Both the position numbers and the translations under genes were made by a program. Shown here piece after piece: positions 1-8,438 of a stretch of 64,000 bases of DNA (the stretch's first letter is position 1; each line of letters starts with the position of its first letter). Source of the stretch: an uncultured Geobacteraceae bacterium (GTDB lineage Bacteria; Desulfobacterota; Desulfuromonadia; Geobacterales; Pseudopelobacteraceae). Below the pieces are notes generated by a model. That model saw only the letters and a program-made list of their open reading frames with translations. It did not search any database and had not been told where the DNA came from. The stretch covers positions 1-64,000 of the forward strand of contig CAJAFV010000037.1 in assembly GCA_903939115.1 (NCBI GenBank), written 5' to 3'.

Positions 1-1
1 A

Positions 2-211
2 CTCAACCCGAAGGCGGAATTGATCGAGGATATTACTGCCAAGGAGTTGATCAAAATGGACATGGAGGATATGGTCCTTGAACGCAAGATGCTTCATCTC
101 CTGCTTGACACGGTAAACGTGAAGGAGATACGGATCGTCAATGGCCACAAGCGTGGCAACATCGTACGGGCGATCCGGGGGGAGAAGGTCGGAACAGTGA
201 TACGGGCATAA
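2..211 (+). CDS. C-terminal part of an amino-acid-kinase / UMP-kinase-like protein (5' truncated by window edge)
   Basis: The reading frame is open from the first bases of the window, so only the last 69 or so residues are visible. The tail pattern KMDMEDMVLE followed by LLDTVNVKEIRIVNG, then GNIVRAI and GEKVGT, matches the end of the amino-acid-kinase superfamily (uridylate kinase, molybdenum storage protein and aspartokinase-like folds), where the final strand-helix-strand closes the nucleotide site and ends in a GT-containing strand. Substrate cannot be assigned from the tail alone. It is followed 90 bases later by a small hypothetical gene on the same strand. Confidence 0.6.
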   Translation, partial: LNPKAELIEDITAKELIKMDMEDMVLERKMLHLLLDTVNVKEIRIVNGHKRGNIVRAIRGEKVGTVIRA

Positions 212-301
212 TCCTTCTCAAGGCTAAAAAGGCGTCAAATAAACCTGCGGGTAAACCATCTTCAGGTTCCAGAGAGGAAAAATGGAAAGGGGGTGAATTC
301 C

Positions 302-541
302 ATGTCAGGTAAAATCTTTTACCGGCAGAGAACAAAGATGCAGGACGGTGCAAGACAACCGCGTTATGCTTTGGTGGCTGTGGCAGATCTCGATCTTAAG
401 GTCTACGGTCAGCACTTGCGGATGAGCGAGTTGAAGCACATTGCCGAGTCGGTTGGGGCTGAGTTGATTGAACTGTCGCGCGGTCCAAAGCATCACGATG
501 AGGAAGATGAAGAGATAGAAGTCGTGAAAGAGCACGCATAA
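302..541 (+). CDS. Small conserved-looking hypothetical protein, 79 aa, acidic C-terminus
   Basis: I do not recognise the family. The ATG at 302 has a purine-rich Shine-Dalgarno stretch (GGAAAGGGGG) at good spacing. A GTG at 293 lies inside that stretch and is a less likely start. The N-terminal half is basic and the middle reads like a compact alpha/beta domain (YALVAVADLDLKVYG, then a helix). The last 15 residues are mostly Asp and Glu. An intrinsic terminator follows directly, so this gene and the kinase upstream probably form one unit. No signal peptide or membrane segment is visible. Confidence 0.6.
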   Translation: MSGKIFYRQRTKMQDGARQPRYALVAVADLDLKVYGQHLRMSELKHIAESVGAELIELSRGPKHHDEEDEEIEVVKEHA

Positions 542-574
542 AGTCATACATTATATGCAGAATGAGTGGAAACA

Positions 575-607
575 GGGGGGAGCGTTGCAAAAACGTTCCC
601 CCTTTTT
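575..607 (+). terminator. Rho-independent terminator
   Basis: A G-rich arm (575-586) pairs with AACGTTCCCCC (592-602), giving about 11 bp with one G-U pair and a 5-base loop. Five T residues follow. It ends the transcript of the small gene at 302-541 and separates it from the TiaS-like gene. Confidence 0.85.
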
Positions 608-668
608 ACGTAAAACGGTATGGCTTTTGCTTTCGTTTTAGCACCACCAAACAGAGGAGAACCATACG

Positions 669-1412
669 ATGCAGATTCTGATCAGTATTGACGATACCGA
701 CAACCTTGAGAGCCCCGGCACCGGCGTTCTGGCATCCCGAATTGCCGCCGATCTGGAAAGTAACGGCTGGGGAAAGAGCAGTTTTGTTACACGCCACCAG
801 TTGCTGGTTCACCCCGACATTCCCTACACATCCCATAACAGCTCCATGTGCTTCTCGGCTGACATCGATGAAGATTGCCTTGACAGGGTAATCACGTATG
901 CCGCCAATTTTCTGGCCAGGGAGAGTGCCGCCGGATCTGACCCCGGTCTCTGCGTAGCCGTACTTGATCGTCTGCGGGAATCGGGTGGGCTCATACGCTT
1001 TGGCCAGGCGGCGAAGGAATCGGTTCTGACCAAAGAATCAGCATATGAACGTGCGCAACTACTCGGCGTACACCTCTCCGAGCATGGCGGCACCGGGCAG
1101 GGGGTCATCGGTGCGCTGGCCGGTGCAGGGCTGCGTCTTGGCGGAAACGACGGCCGCCTGAGGGGGCAGCTTGTTTTTACGAAAACCGGAGGTGTCGTCA
1201 GTGTGGCCGATCTTCGAGGCCGTGCCGACGTCGATGAGGTTCGGGCCCTTGACGGGAGCACCGTTATGAATCAGGATATAGTGCGGGTGGGTGAAAAGGT
1301 GAAGACAGTTCTTCTGGATGGTTACTCGGTACTGTTGGTAGTTGCAGTCGATGGAATGGCTAACGGAGTCCGCTGGCAAACATGTCCGCGGCAACTGTTG
1401 AAGAAATATTAG
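669..1412 (+). CDS. TiaS-like (COG1571-type) IDDTD-motif protein
   Basis: The 247 aa protein opens with the IDDTDN motif and a Gly-rich turn (SPGTG), the signature of the catalytic N-terminal region of archaeal TiaS, which attaches agmatine to C34 of tRNA-Ile2. A second conserved-looking block, GGTGQGVIGALAGAGLR (about residues 140-156), corresponds to the ATP/agmatine-site region. The protein is shorter than archaeal TiaS and lacks the OB-fold and zinc-ribbon tail that bind tRNA. Bacteria use TilS for this modification, so the substrate here is probably different. The ATG at 669 has a GAGGAGA ribosome site. The gene stands alone after a terminator. Family membership is fairly sure; function is unknown. 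Confidence 0.65.
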   Translation: MQILISIDDTDNLESPGTGVLASRIAADLESNGWGKSSFVTRHQLLVHPDIPYTSHNSSMCFSADIDEDCLDRVITYAANFLARESAAGSDPGLCVAVLDRLRESGGLIRFGQAAKESVLTKESAYERAQLLGVHLSEHGGTGQGVIGALAGAGLRLGGNDGRLRGQLVFTKTGGVVSVADLRGRADVDEVRALDGSTVMNQDIVRVGEKVKTVLLDGYSVLLVVAVDGMANGVRWQTCPRQLLKKY

Positions 1413-1576
1413 AGGAATATGGCATCGAGGTAGTAGAATTTGGTGTTGTATTCCTTGCAGTCCTCTGCAGTGTGTCGTAATTCCCGAGTCACTGAACTTT
1501 CATTAAGCTCCCCGGTTGCAATGATGTTTTTCAGATATTCAGAGATGTTACTGCGCCCCTTTTCCAATTTATGCAC
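1409..1576 (-). pseudogene. Remnant of a RhuM-family (virulence protein/Fic-associated) gene
   Basis: On the minus strand a frame without a proper start reads GRSNISEYLKNI, GELNESSVTREL, then AEDCKEYNTKFYYLDAI before a TAA stop. This matches the N-terminal third of RhuM-type proteins, which normally continue with a VGYRVNS block that is absent here. Only about 55 codons remain, and the tail overlaps the end of the TiaS-like gene by a few bases. It is read as a decayed accessory gene cut off on both sides. The rest of the 1412-1686 gap shows no other gene. Confidence 0.5.
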
Positions 1577-1686
1577 CTAATCCCATCCACTGAATTAGAC
1601 ATCTGAATGAATCACCCTGAACATCATCACCATCCCCCCTTTCCAACCCGAAGGCAGAAGATTTTAAATCGGCATAAATATCCTAC

Positions 1687-1715
1687 TTGACGTGTATATA
1701 CAAATTGTATATATC
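1687..1715 (+). promoter_or_regulatory. brnTA promoter with embedded perfect palindrome (candidate BrnA operator)
   Basis: TTGACG (1687-1692) and TATATC (1710-1715) are spaced 17 bases, a sigma-70 type promoter. Between and across them lies a perfect 9-1-9 inverted repeat, TATATACAA-A-TTGTATATA (1695-1713). The brnT start codon follows at 1722. BrnA is a ribbon-helix-helix antitoxin known in Brucella to repress its own promoter, so this palindrome is the likely operator. Confidence 0.7.
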
Positions 1716-1721
1716 ATAAAT

Positions 1722-1988
1722 ATGTTTGAATGGGATGAAACAAAACGGGAACAGAACCTTTCAAAGCACAGCCTTGACTTTCGGGATGCACGCTTGATCT
1801 TCGACAGCCGTAAGGTTGTGCATGTACCGGCAGTTAAATATACTGAAGCTCGCTTTGTTTCCATTGCCATTATCGGTGAGAAGTTCTACACAGTCGTATG
1901 GACATGGCGTACAGATAATCGCCGTATAATATCTTTCAGGAGGTCACGCGATGGGGAGGAAAGAGCATATCGTCAAATACACAGATAA
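1722..1988 (+). CDS. brnT: BrnT family toxin (type II toxin-antitoxin, RelE-like ribonuclease)
   Basis: The 88 aa protein starts MFEWDETKR and continues with NLSKHSLDFRDARLIFD, the hallmark N-terminal pattern of BrnT, and ends with a strand rich in Arg (RRIISFRRSR) that carries catalytic-type basic residues in this family. BrnT cleaves RNA and stops translation until neutralised by BrnA. The ATG at 1722 is preferred over an upstream in-frame ATG at 1692 because the latter lies inside the promoter. The 3' end overlaps brnA by 38 bases, so the pair is translationally coupled. Confidence 0.88.
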   Translation: MFEWDETKREQNLSKHSLDFRDARLIFDSRKVVHVPAVKYTEARFVSIAIIGEKFYTVVWTWRTDNRRIISFRRSRDGEERAYRQIHR

Positions 1989-2298
1989 AGAATTAATACG
2001 CTTAACCAATCAGGAAGGCTCTCTTTCGAATTGGGATAATGCCGCTGGCATGACAACTGCCGAGGTTGAAGCGAGTGTTGTTTCCGATTTAGATGAAGCT
2101 GGAATGGTAATGGACTGGGACGATGCAACAGTCGAGCTGCCGCAGCCTAAAACTGTACTGAATATGCGGGTTGACAAGGAAGTTATGGATTATTTCCGTA
2201 AAACAGGAAAAGGCTATCAGTCCCGAATTAATGCTGTCTTGCGGTCATATGTGGAGCGAAAAACCCCGGGGCCACAAAAAAAAAGCGCAAGAGGTTGA
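1951..2298 (+). CDS. brnA: BrnA family antitoxin (ribbon-helix-helix)
   Basis: The 115 aa protein has the BrnA layout: an N-terminal toxin-binding half with LIRLTNQEGS and a run of Asp and Glu, then PQPKTVLNMRVDKEVMDYF and GYQSRINAVLRSYVE, which is the ribbon-helix-helix DNA-binding fold. A good ribosome site (CAGGAGGT) sits before the ATG at 1951, inside brnT. It should neutralise BrnT and bind the palindrome at 1695-1713. Confidence 0.88.
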   Translation: MGRKEHIVKYTDKELIRLTNQEGSLSNWDNAAGMTTAEVEASVVSDLDEAGMVMDWDDATVELPQPKTVLNMRVDKEVMDYFRKTGKGYQSRINAVLRSYVERKTPGPQKKSARG

Positions 2299-2316
2299 CG
2301 ACTCTCTTAATGGCGT

Positions 2317-2612
2317 TCACATCCATAGCCCCGGTTTACTACCAACATGCTCCAGATACTTCCGTAACTCCTTCTGCAAATCCTTCTGCAATCCCTCGGG
2401 ACTCATGATACGGATGTGCGGTATCCAGTAACGCACGATAGGCAGCACCTGGTTTTCGTGATCAACCTTTGCCAAGACAATAAGACCGCCATCTTCCTGT
2501 TTCTTTTCGATAACCTGATTAGCAATCAACGTGCGGTGCTTGAAGTATCCGGCAATCTCTCTGGCAATCCGGAGGACAATTCCCCTCTTTCCTCACCCAG
2601 CCAGAAAGCATC
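2317..2612 (-). pseudogene. C-terminal remnant of a WYL-domain transcriptional regulator, frameshifted
   Basis: Minus-strand translation gives [10 protein letters not shown] in one frame, then, after a G-run, IVLRIAREIAGYFKHRTL and GGLIVLAKV, ending VRYWIPHIRIMSPEGLQKDL. This is the end of a WYL-domain protein (ligand-sensing domain of HTH-WYL regulators), including the strand-helix closing segment. The frame change sits at a run of four G near 2580. The remnant begins exactly at the stop codon of the adjacent sigma-54 regulator, so the N-terminal HTH part has been lost, probably by deletion or insertion at that junction. Confidence 0.6.
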
Positions 2613-4581
2613 AACTATCCGTCATCTGCCCGCGAAGCTTTCTGTAAAGCGTGTTTCTGCCAATTCCCATTATTTTTGCCGCGGCGGCGATATTTCCGCC
2701 GGTCCGGTCGAGTGTCGAAGTGATATGCCGTGCCTCGGCGTCTGACAGCAGGGTATCGTTGCACGTAGCCGGCGGTGGTGCTCCGCACGTTTTCTTCCCA
2801 TGAATGCCGCACCCCGCTTGCTCCATGAAATCCTCTGAAAGCTCATCAACGGTTATCTCATTACCTTCGTCAAGCAGCGCCACGGCGGTCCTGAGAACAT
2901 TATGCATCTGGCGGATATTGCCGGGCCAGGGGTGGTGTTCAAAGAGATTCAGGACTTCAGGACTGATGGTTACCACCCGGTCTGCAGCAACAAGGTCTCC
3001 GAGTATTTTCCTGGCAAGCAATACCCTGTCCTCTCTTTCCCTCAAGCTCGGCAGCGTAAGCAGCAACCCGTTGAGACGGTAATAGAGATCTTCGCGGAAG
3101 GTTCCGGCGGTCACGGCATCCCGAACACGCCGGTTCGTTGCGCAGAGTACCGACAATTCGACCTGGTAGCTTCCGGTTCCTCCAAGCGGTGACACCATCT
3201 GATCCTGCAAGACCCGCAGAAGTCGCGCCTGAAGCTGGAGCGGCATTTCTCCAATTTCGTCAAGAAAAAGGGTGCCCTTGTCCGCCTCCCGGATCTTGCC
3301 TATATGCCCTTTACGCTTTGCCCCGGTAAATGCCCCTTCCTGGTAACCGAAGAGCTCTGATTCGATCAGACCCTCCGGTATCGAAGCGCAATTGACCGGC
3401 ACAAACGGGCCGTTTTTGCGTGGGCCAGCCATGTGCAGAGCACGGGCCAGCAGCTCTTTGCCGGTACCGGACTCTCCCTCAATCATGATCGGTATATCAT
3501 GTCCGACAACTTTGAGTGCCTTGGCTATCAGGGTCTGCATCTTTGCATCACCCAACTCCAGCTCATTCAGCAAGGTCGGCTCTCCTGCTGTGCTTGACCG
3601 CGTCACTTTCCCCTTTACGGCCGGTGTGATGATGGGGAGAAATGTAACAGGTGAAATTGCGGTCCCCGGCCAGACCCGGCCAAACACCTCGGCACCGGAT
3701 TCAAGTTGCAGTTTCAGAACGGGATGATGCTGAAAACGAACCTGTTCAAAAAGCTTCGGCAGGCCGAGCCTGAACAACGACGCAAAGCTATGCCCGTTCA
3801 TCCTGAATCTGTCCAATCCGAACAGCAATAGTGCACAGCGATTAGCGGCAATGAAATTTCCCTGTGGAGAGAAAACCGCAATGCCTTCGTAGAGAGTACC
3901 GATGAACTCCGGCTTGAGATGAAAGCTGATAACTATGTCATTGGAAAATTCCGGGGCGAACATCTGATTCTCAATGATCTGGGCCGACAGTCTCACCAGT
4001 GCCAAAGTATGCTGTTGGTGGCTGCGGTAATCGCCGGAAACGTCCAGTGCACCCAGAATTGCTCCCCGAGGATCAAAGATTGGTGTGGCTGAACAGCTCA
4101 GGAAGCGGTTCTTGTCGATGAAGTGCTCGCTGCTGTGCACCTGGACCGGCAGTTGTTCCTCCAATGCTGTACCGACGGCGTTGGTGCCATTGACACTTTC
4201 AGACCAGATACCGCCAGGCTTCAGGTAGACTTTCTGCGCCTGGTCTACAAAATTTGCATCACCAATAGAATGAAGTATGACCCCGGCGCTGTCGGCCAGC
4301 AGGACCATGCTGGATGTGCCGCAGATATCATGATACAGATTTTCCATCACCGGCTGCGAGCGGAGCAGCAGGATGTTGTTTTTATCGCGGCGTTCCATCA
4401 GGTCATAGCGGGGGGTACAGCGGCTCTCGCCACGCTCCATACCGATGCCCCGCTCTGCCGAGCGCTGCCATGATCGAATGATTGTGTCGGTCACAACTCC
4501 GGTCGGAATTATCCCCCGCGACAGGTACTCTTCCCTCGCGTTCCGAATGAGGTCGATTTTTTCGGCATCGAATTTACCCAT
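2611..4581 (-). CDS. Sigma-54-dependent transcriptional activator, AcoR-like
   Basis: The 656 aa protein has an N-terminal GAF-type sensor region (about 75-200, with [14 protein letters not shown] and [11 protein letters not shown]), a PAS-like segment (about 230-300), an AAA+ sigma-54 interaction domain (Walker A GESGTGKE near 375, intact GAFTGA loop near 417, Walker [10 protein letters not shown]), and a C-terminal Fis-type helix-turn-helix ([22 protein letters not shown]). This is the architecture of AcoR, which senses acetoin or related compounds without phosphorylation. The ATG at 4581 follows a GGAG site; a GTG at 4587 is an alternative. It is divergent from an aldehyde dehydrogenase that has a sigma-54 promoter, so that gene is its likely target. 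Confidence 0.85.
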   Translation of the reverse strand: MGKFDAEKIDLIRNAREEYLSRGIIPTGVVTDTIIRSWQRSAERGIGMERGESRCTPRYDLMERRDKNNILLLRSQPVMENLYHDICGTSSMVLLADSAGVILHSIGDANFVDQAQKVYLKPGGIWSESVNGTNAVGTALEEQLPVQVHSSEHFIDKNRFLSCSATPIFDPRGAILGALDVSGDYRSHQQHTLALVRLSAQIIENQMFAPEFSNDIVISFHLKPEFIGTLYEGIAVFSPQGNFIAANRCALLLFGLDRFRMNGHSFASLFRLGLPKLFEQVRFQHHPVLKLQLESGAEVFGRVWPGTAISPVTFLPIITPAVKGKVTRSSTAGEPTLLNELELGDAKMQTLIAKALKVVGHDIPIMIEGESGTGKELLARALHMAGPRKNGPFVPVNCASIPEGLIESELFGYQEGAFTGAKRKGHIGKIREADKGTLFLDEIGEMPLQLQARLLRVLQDQMVSPLGGTGSYQVELSVLCATNRRVRDAVTAGTFREDLYYRLNGLLLTLPSLREREDRVLLARKILGDLVAADRVVTISPEVLNLFEHHPWPGNIRQMHNVLRTAVALLDEGNEITVDELSEDFMEQAGCGIHGKKTCGAPPPATCNDTLLSDAEARHITSTLDRTGGNIAAAAKIMGIGRNTLYRKLRGQMTDS

Positions 4582-4692
4582 GACCACTCCACAAAACCTT
4601 GTTATTTTATTTACGCAAATACTAGTTAAAATACACCAGACTCGAGTAATTCAGATGCCATTATCGTGCCACATTAACCATACTACGTTCTG

Positions 4693-4734
4693 TTTCGGCA
4701 CGTCGAAAGTATATTCATGTTCCACTTTAGAACA
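4693..4734. promoter_or_regulatory. Candidate enhancer (UAS) dyads for the AcoR-like activator
   Basis: Two dyads lie about 150-200 bases upstream of the sigma-54 promoter: TTTCG-N6-CGAAA (4693-4708) and TGTTC-N7-GAACA (4718-4734). Their position in the divergent intergenic region between the activator and the dehydrogenase is typical for upstream activating sites. Binding is inferred, not shown. The rest of 4588-4886 holds no gene. Confidence 0.45.
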
Positions 4735-4886
4735 GCAGAGCGTCATTATCATCTGATTAAGGACTCCCACACCCTGCCTATTTTTCACCTGAAGACAATT
4801 ATCTGATTTGCAATCCTCTGTTTTTCAAGAGCATTACTCCATAAACGAGCGGAGTGCCACAATAAATATAATACTGTTCTCCGTTT

Positions 4887-4902
4887 TGGCATACACACTG
4901 CT
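4887..4902 (+). promoter_or_regulatory. Sigma-54 (-24/-12) promoter of the aldehyde dehydrogenase
   Basis: TGGCATACACACTGCT has GG and GC elements exactly 10 bases apart, as sigma-54 requires. The transcript would start near 4913, about 40 bases before the dehydrogenase ATG. The divergent gene encodes a sigma-54 activator with an intact GAFTGA loop. Confidence 0.75.
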
Positions 4903-4952
4903 CTTACAGGTTATATGCAACAACATTAACTGATATGCAAGGAGAGACACAC

Positions 4953-6428
4953 ATGAAGAAACCACACGATGACAGCTACAAACTGTATATCAACGGCCAG
5001 TGGGTAGACGCCAGCGATGGCAAGACCATTCCGACCTACAACCCGGCTAACGGTGAATTGCTTGCCAACTGTGCCGACGCCAGCAGGGAAGATGTCGACA
5101 AGGCGGTGAAAGCGGCCTGGAAAGCCTGGGACAGCTGGAAGAAGGTCAGCCCGCAGGAACGGTCTGCATTGCTGTTGAAAATTGCCGACCTGATAGACGC
5201 CAATGCCGAAAAACTGGCCCTTGTTGAGACTCTTGACAACGGCAAACCGATCCGCGAAACGACACTGGTCGATATTCCGCTTGCTTCAGACCATTTCCGC
5301 TATTTTGCTGCCGCAATCAGAACGGAAGAGGGCGAAGCTGTCATGATTGACGATAACACCCTGAGTATTATTCTGCATGAGCCGATTGGCGTCATAGGCC
5401 AGATTATACCCTGGAACTTCCCGCTGCTGATGGCCGCCTGGAAGATTGCTCCGGTGCTTGCTGCTGGCGACTGCACCGTAATCAAGCCATCATCAACGAC
5501 CCCGCTCAGCCTCTTGGAATTAGCTAAAATCCTTGATCAGGTGTTGCCGCCAGGTGTTGTGAACGTCATTACCGGCCGTGGCTCTGCTGCAGGTAATTTC
5601 ATGATCGAGCACCCCGATTTCCGCAAACTTGCTTTTACCGGTTCCACCGATATCGGTTACCAGATCGCCGATGCCGCCGCAAAAAAATTGATTCCGGCGA
5701 CACTGGAACTTGGCGGCAAATCTGCCAATATCTATTTTCCTGACTGCCCCTGGGAAAAAGCCATTGAAGGGCTACAAATTGGAATCCTCTTTAATCAGGG
5801 ACAGGTCTGCTGTGCCGGTTCACGTGTCTTTGTGCATGAAGATATCTATGACCGCTTTGTAGCCGACGCCGTTAAAGCCTTTAACAGCGTCAAAGTCGGG
5901 CTGCCATGGGAAAAAGATACCATCATGGGCACCCAGGTCGACCAGAAACAGCTCAAACAGATCCTTGATTATGTTGAGATAGGCAAAAATGAAGGCGCTA
6001 CGTTGGCGTGTGGCGGTGTCAGAGTTACCGAGAACGGCCTGGACAAGGGAGCCTTTATGAGACCGACACTGCTGACTAATGTCACCAACACGATGCGGGT
6101 CGCCAGGGAAGAAATTTTCGGGCCGGTGGCGGTCGTGATCAAATTCAAGACCGAAGAAGAAGTTATCGCCATGGCTAATGACAATGAATTCGGTCTTGGC
6201 GGAGCGGTCTGGACCAGGGACATCAACCGTGCCTTCCGCGTGGCACGGGGCGTTGAGACCGGCAGGATGTGGGTTAACAACTATAACAATCTTCCTGCCC
6301 ATGCTCCGTTTGGAGGGTACAAAAAATCAGGCATCGGCCGAGAAACCCATAAAGTGATTCTGGAACACTATACCCAGTTGAAAAATATCTTTATAAGCCT
6401 GACCGAAGCCAAAGCCGGCTTTTACTGA
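4953..6428 (+). CDS. NAD-dependent aldehyde dehydrogenase (acetaldehyde dehydrogenase type)
   Basis: The 491 aa protein has the full aldehyde dehydrogenase fold: PWNFPLLMAAWKIAPVLAAG (cofactor region), FTGSTDIG (Rossmann glycine motif), LELGGKSANI with the general-base Glu, and GQVCCAGSRVFV with the catalytic Cys pair, then EEIFGPVAVV. Length and sequence resemble AcoD/ExaC-type enzymes that oxidise acetaldehyde or other short aldehydes to acids. The ATG at 4953 has AAGGAGA upstream; an earlier in-frame ATG at 4935 lacks a site. Transcription should be sigma-54 dependent and controlled by the AcoR-like protein. Probable role is alcohol or acetoin catabolism; exact substrate unknown. Confidence 0.88.
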   Translation: MKKPHDDSYKLYINGQWVDASDGKTIPTYNPANGELLANCADASREDVDKAVKAAWKAWDSWKKVSPQERSALLLKIADLIDANAEKLALVETLDNGKPIRETTLVDIPLASDHFRYFAAAIRTEEGEAVMIDDNTLSIILHEPIGVIGQIIPWNFPLLMAAWKIAPVLAAGDCTVIKPSSTTPLSLLELAKILDQVLPPGVVNVITGRGSAAGNFMIEHPDFRKLAFTGSTDIGYQIADAAAKKLIPATLELGGKSANIYFPDCPWEKAIEGLQIGILFNQGQVCCAGSRVFVHEDIYDRFVADAVKAFNSVKVGLPWEKDTIMGTQVDQKQLKQILDYVEIGKNEGATLACGGVRVTENGLDKGAFMRPTLLTNVTNTMRVAREEIFGPVAVVIKFKTEEEVIAMANDNEFGLGGAVWTRDINRAFRVARGVETGRMWVNNYNNLPAHAPFGGYKKSGIGRETHKVILEHYTQLKNIFISLTEAKAGFY

Positions 6429-6457
6429 TAAGAGACGTATTTACCCATCTTGACATG

Positions 6458-6499
6458 TAACAGTGCCAGGCAATTCGTTTGAGTAGCCTGGCACTGTTA
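6458..6499. terminator. Bidirectional terminator hairpin between convergent genes
   Basis: A perfect 14 bp stem, TAACAGTGCCAGGC with GCCTGGCACTGTTA, and a 14-base loop lie between the aldehyde dehydrogenase (plus) and the GNAT gene (minus). There is no long T-run on either side, so termination strength is uncertain. Confidence 0.7.
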
Positions 6500-6513
6500 G
6501 GACTCTTTACCGA

Positions 6514-7509
6514 TCACATGTGCGTCTGGTTCAATACTTTTTTGAGGACCAGTCGCTGGGAAGTGTCGAACCCGCATTTATACAGAAAGCGCTGCAGGTC
6601 GTAGTTTTCGCGTGACACCTGAGTTCGGACCGTCTCAACCTTGAGATTGGCAAGATTAAGCAATAACTGCGAGAGCAGAGCGTGCCCAACTCCTCCCCCT
6701 TTATAGGCCGGATGGACACCAATGGTGTCAATTACCGCCTCAGCATCAATCTTGCCGAACTCACCAAAATCAACCCGTGCCATGATAAACCCGGTAACAA
6801 TGCCGTCTTCCTCCGCGACGACAGAGACGCGCACTCCGGCTTCGTCCAGCATTTCACGCGACTTGGACTCAAAATAGGCCTGGTGTTCCCTGCCGGTGAT
6901 TTTTCCGTCTATTCGGATAATGGCGGCACAATCTTCCTTTTTAAAGGAGCGGATCAGAATCCGGTCGCGCGACAACCTGTCATAGTCATTGCCGCCGGCG
7001 CTGCTGTGCACCTGCCATCTGCTGTCCATTCTGACCGGAGCAATTTCCGCCACTTCCTCGCAGAGAGGCGAGGTATCACGCTCAACAATCTGACTTGACG
7101 CCAGCTTGAACCCGGAGGCAGTAAAAAAGCCGGTCATGGCACGATCACTCCACTCCGATTGGGTTTTAAGCGTATGTATCCCCTTCTTCACCATTATCTC
7201 TTCAATACCGGATATTACTTTCCTGCCAATTCCTTTACCCTGTGCCTCAGTCGCCACACCAATAACATCGAGTACTGCAACGGTATCAGGTGAACCGAAA
7301 TCACCCTCCTGAATCCGGGCAAAAGCAAACCCGAGTAACGTGCTCCCCTCCCCTGCTCCGCAGCTGATAAAACCTTTCGGATTAGCAGTTACCTGCCCCA
7401 GCAGTTTTTCAAAAAAGGGCTTCCGTGGTGACCCTGTTATCCTGCTTTGAATTTCGGAAACCCGGTCCAAATCGGTAGGACATAACGGGCGAATAAAATA
7501 GTTGGACAT
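6514..7509 (-). CDS. Tandem GNAT-domain acetyltransferase
   Basis: The 331 aa protein holds two GNAT domains. The first (about 3-150) has the acetyl-CoA loop GVATEAQGKGIGRKV; the second (about 165-325) has GVHPAYKGGGVGHALL. GNAT domains transfer acetyl groups from acetyl-CoA to amines or protein lysines. The ATG at 7509 follows AAAGGGGA; an upstream ATG at 7527 has no site. It is the last gene of the benzoyl-CoA reductase run, 63 bases after bcrD and on the same strand, so it may acylate or regulate enzymes of the pathway. That link is inference from position. Confidence 0.8.
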   Translation of the reverse strand: MSNYFIRPLCPTDLDRVSEIQSRITGSPRKPFFEKLLGQVTANPKGFISCGAGEGSTLLGFAFARIQEGDFGSPDTVAVLDVIGVATEAQGKGIGRKVISGIEEIMVKKGIHTLKTQSEWSDRAMTGFFTASGFKLASSQIVERDTSPLCEEVAEIAPVRMDSRWQVHSSAGGNDYDRLSRDRILIRSFKKEDCAAIIRIDGKITGREHQAYFESKSREMLDEAGVRVSVVAEEDGIVTGFIMARVDFGEFGKIDAEAVIDTIGVHPAYKGGGVGHALLSQLLLNLANLKVETVRTQVSRENYDLQRFLYKCGFDTSQRLVLKKVLNQTHM

Positions 7510-7572
7510 TATCTGTTCCCCTTTCATCGTTTAATTGTAAAACGGACACAACTACTGATCCGGCTTCAAAGC

Positions 7573-8406
7573 CTAATTGATGAGCCCTTTATTCTTCAGC
7601 TTTTCATATCTGAATGCGCCCCATAGGGCGGCACCGATGGCGCCTGCATACAGGGAGTCGGCATGTGTGGCAACTTTTGTTACCATCTTCTGGGCATCCA
7701 TGCCGTCCTGAATTGCTTTAACCAGACCGATATCGAGTGCCAGGCCTCCAGTCATCATAACAACACCGTCTTTAACGTCGATTGATTTCAGCAGTTTGAT
7801 CAAGCGGTCAGCCATCGATTCATGGATGCCGCGCAGGATATCTCTCGGCGGAATGGAGCGGGACACCATGTTGATGACGTCGGTCTCGGCCAGTACAGCA
7901 CAGATACTGCTGACCTTCTCGGGGTTGGTGGAGGTAACCGATAGCCCGCCGATTTCATCCTGACCAATGCCGAGGTAGCGGGAGATGTTCTCCAGAAACT
8001 GGCCGGAACCGGAGGCACACTGGCTGGTCATGCGGTAGTTGAGAACCTTGCTCCGGTAGTCAATGCTGATGGCGCGGCCGTTCAAAGCCCCGATATCAAG
8101 AACCGCGCGGGCGTCGGAGTTGAGATAGAGAGCGCCACGGGCGTGAGTGGTCATGGTGTAGAAGTGACCGGTTGTGTTTTTAATGCTTTCGCCTTCGCCG
8201 GTTGTGGCGATGTAGCTGATCTCCTCCCGTTTCAGGCCGGCCTGTTTCAGTACATATTCAATCGATTCTTCGACGAGTTTGTAGGAATCGCGCTGCCGAA
8301 TGCGGGCGTCCCAGCGGGATACCCACTCGTTTTTTTCTCCCTCGGCCCGAAAAAGGACCGTTTTGATAACGCCGGATCCGACGTCGATACCAATAGCTGT
8401 TGTCAT
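7573..8406 (-). CDS. bcrD: Benzoyl-CoA reductase (class I) ATPase subunit D, BcrD/BzdQ/BadG type
   Basis: The 277 aa protein is a BadF/BadG/BcrA/BcrD ATPase of the ASKHA fold: GIDVGSGVIKTVLF phosphate loop, TTGEGE, DIGALNG, and MMTGGLALD. Two cysteines, in SQCASGSGQFLE and SSICAVLAE, are the ligands that, with two from the partner ATPase, hold the bridging [4Fe-4S] cluster. ATP hydrolysis drives electrons onto the catalytic BC subunits. Its length matches the shorter D subunit of the Thauera and Azoarcus enzymes (about 270-280 aa). It lies 32 bases after bcrA in the canonical order C-B-A-D. Confidence 0.85.
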   Translation of the reverse strand: MTTAIGIDVGSGVIKTVLFRAEGEKNEWVSRWDARIRQRDSYKLVEESIEYVLKQAGLKREEISYIATTGEGESIKNTTGHFYTMTTHARGALYLNSDARAVLDIGALNGRAISIDYRSKVLNYRMTSQCASGSGQFLENISRYLGIGQDEIGGLSVTSTNPEKVSSICAVLAETDVINMVSRSIPPRDILRGIHESMADRLIKLLKSIDVKDGVVMMTGGLALDIGLVKAIQDGMDAQKMVTKVATHADSLYAGAIGAALWGAFRYEKLKNKGLIN

Positions 8407-8438
8407 GTATTTCTCCTTAACCTGATAATCAGGGCTCG

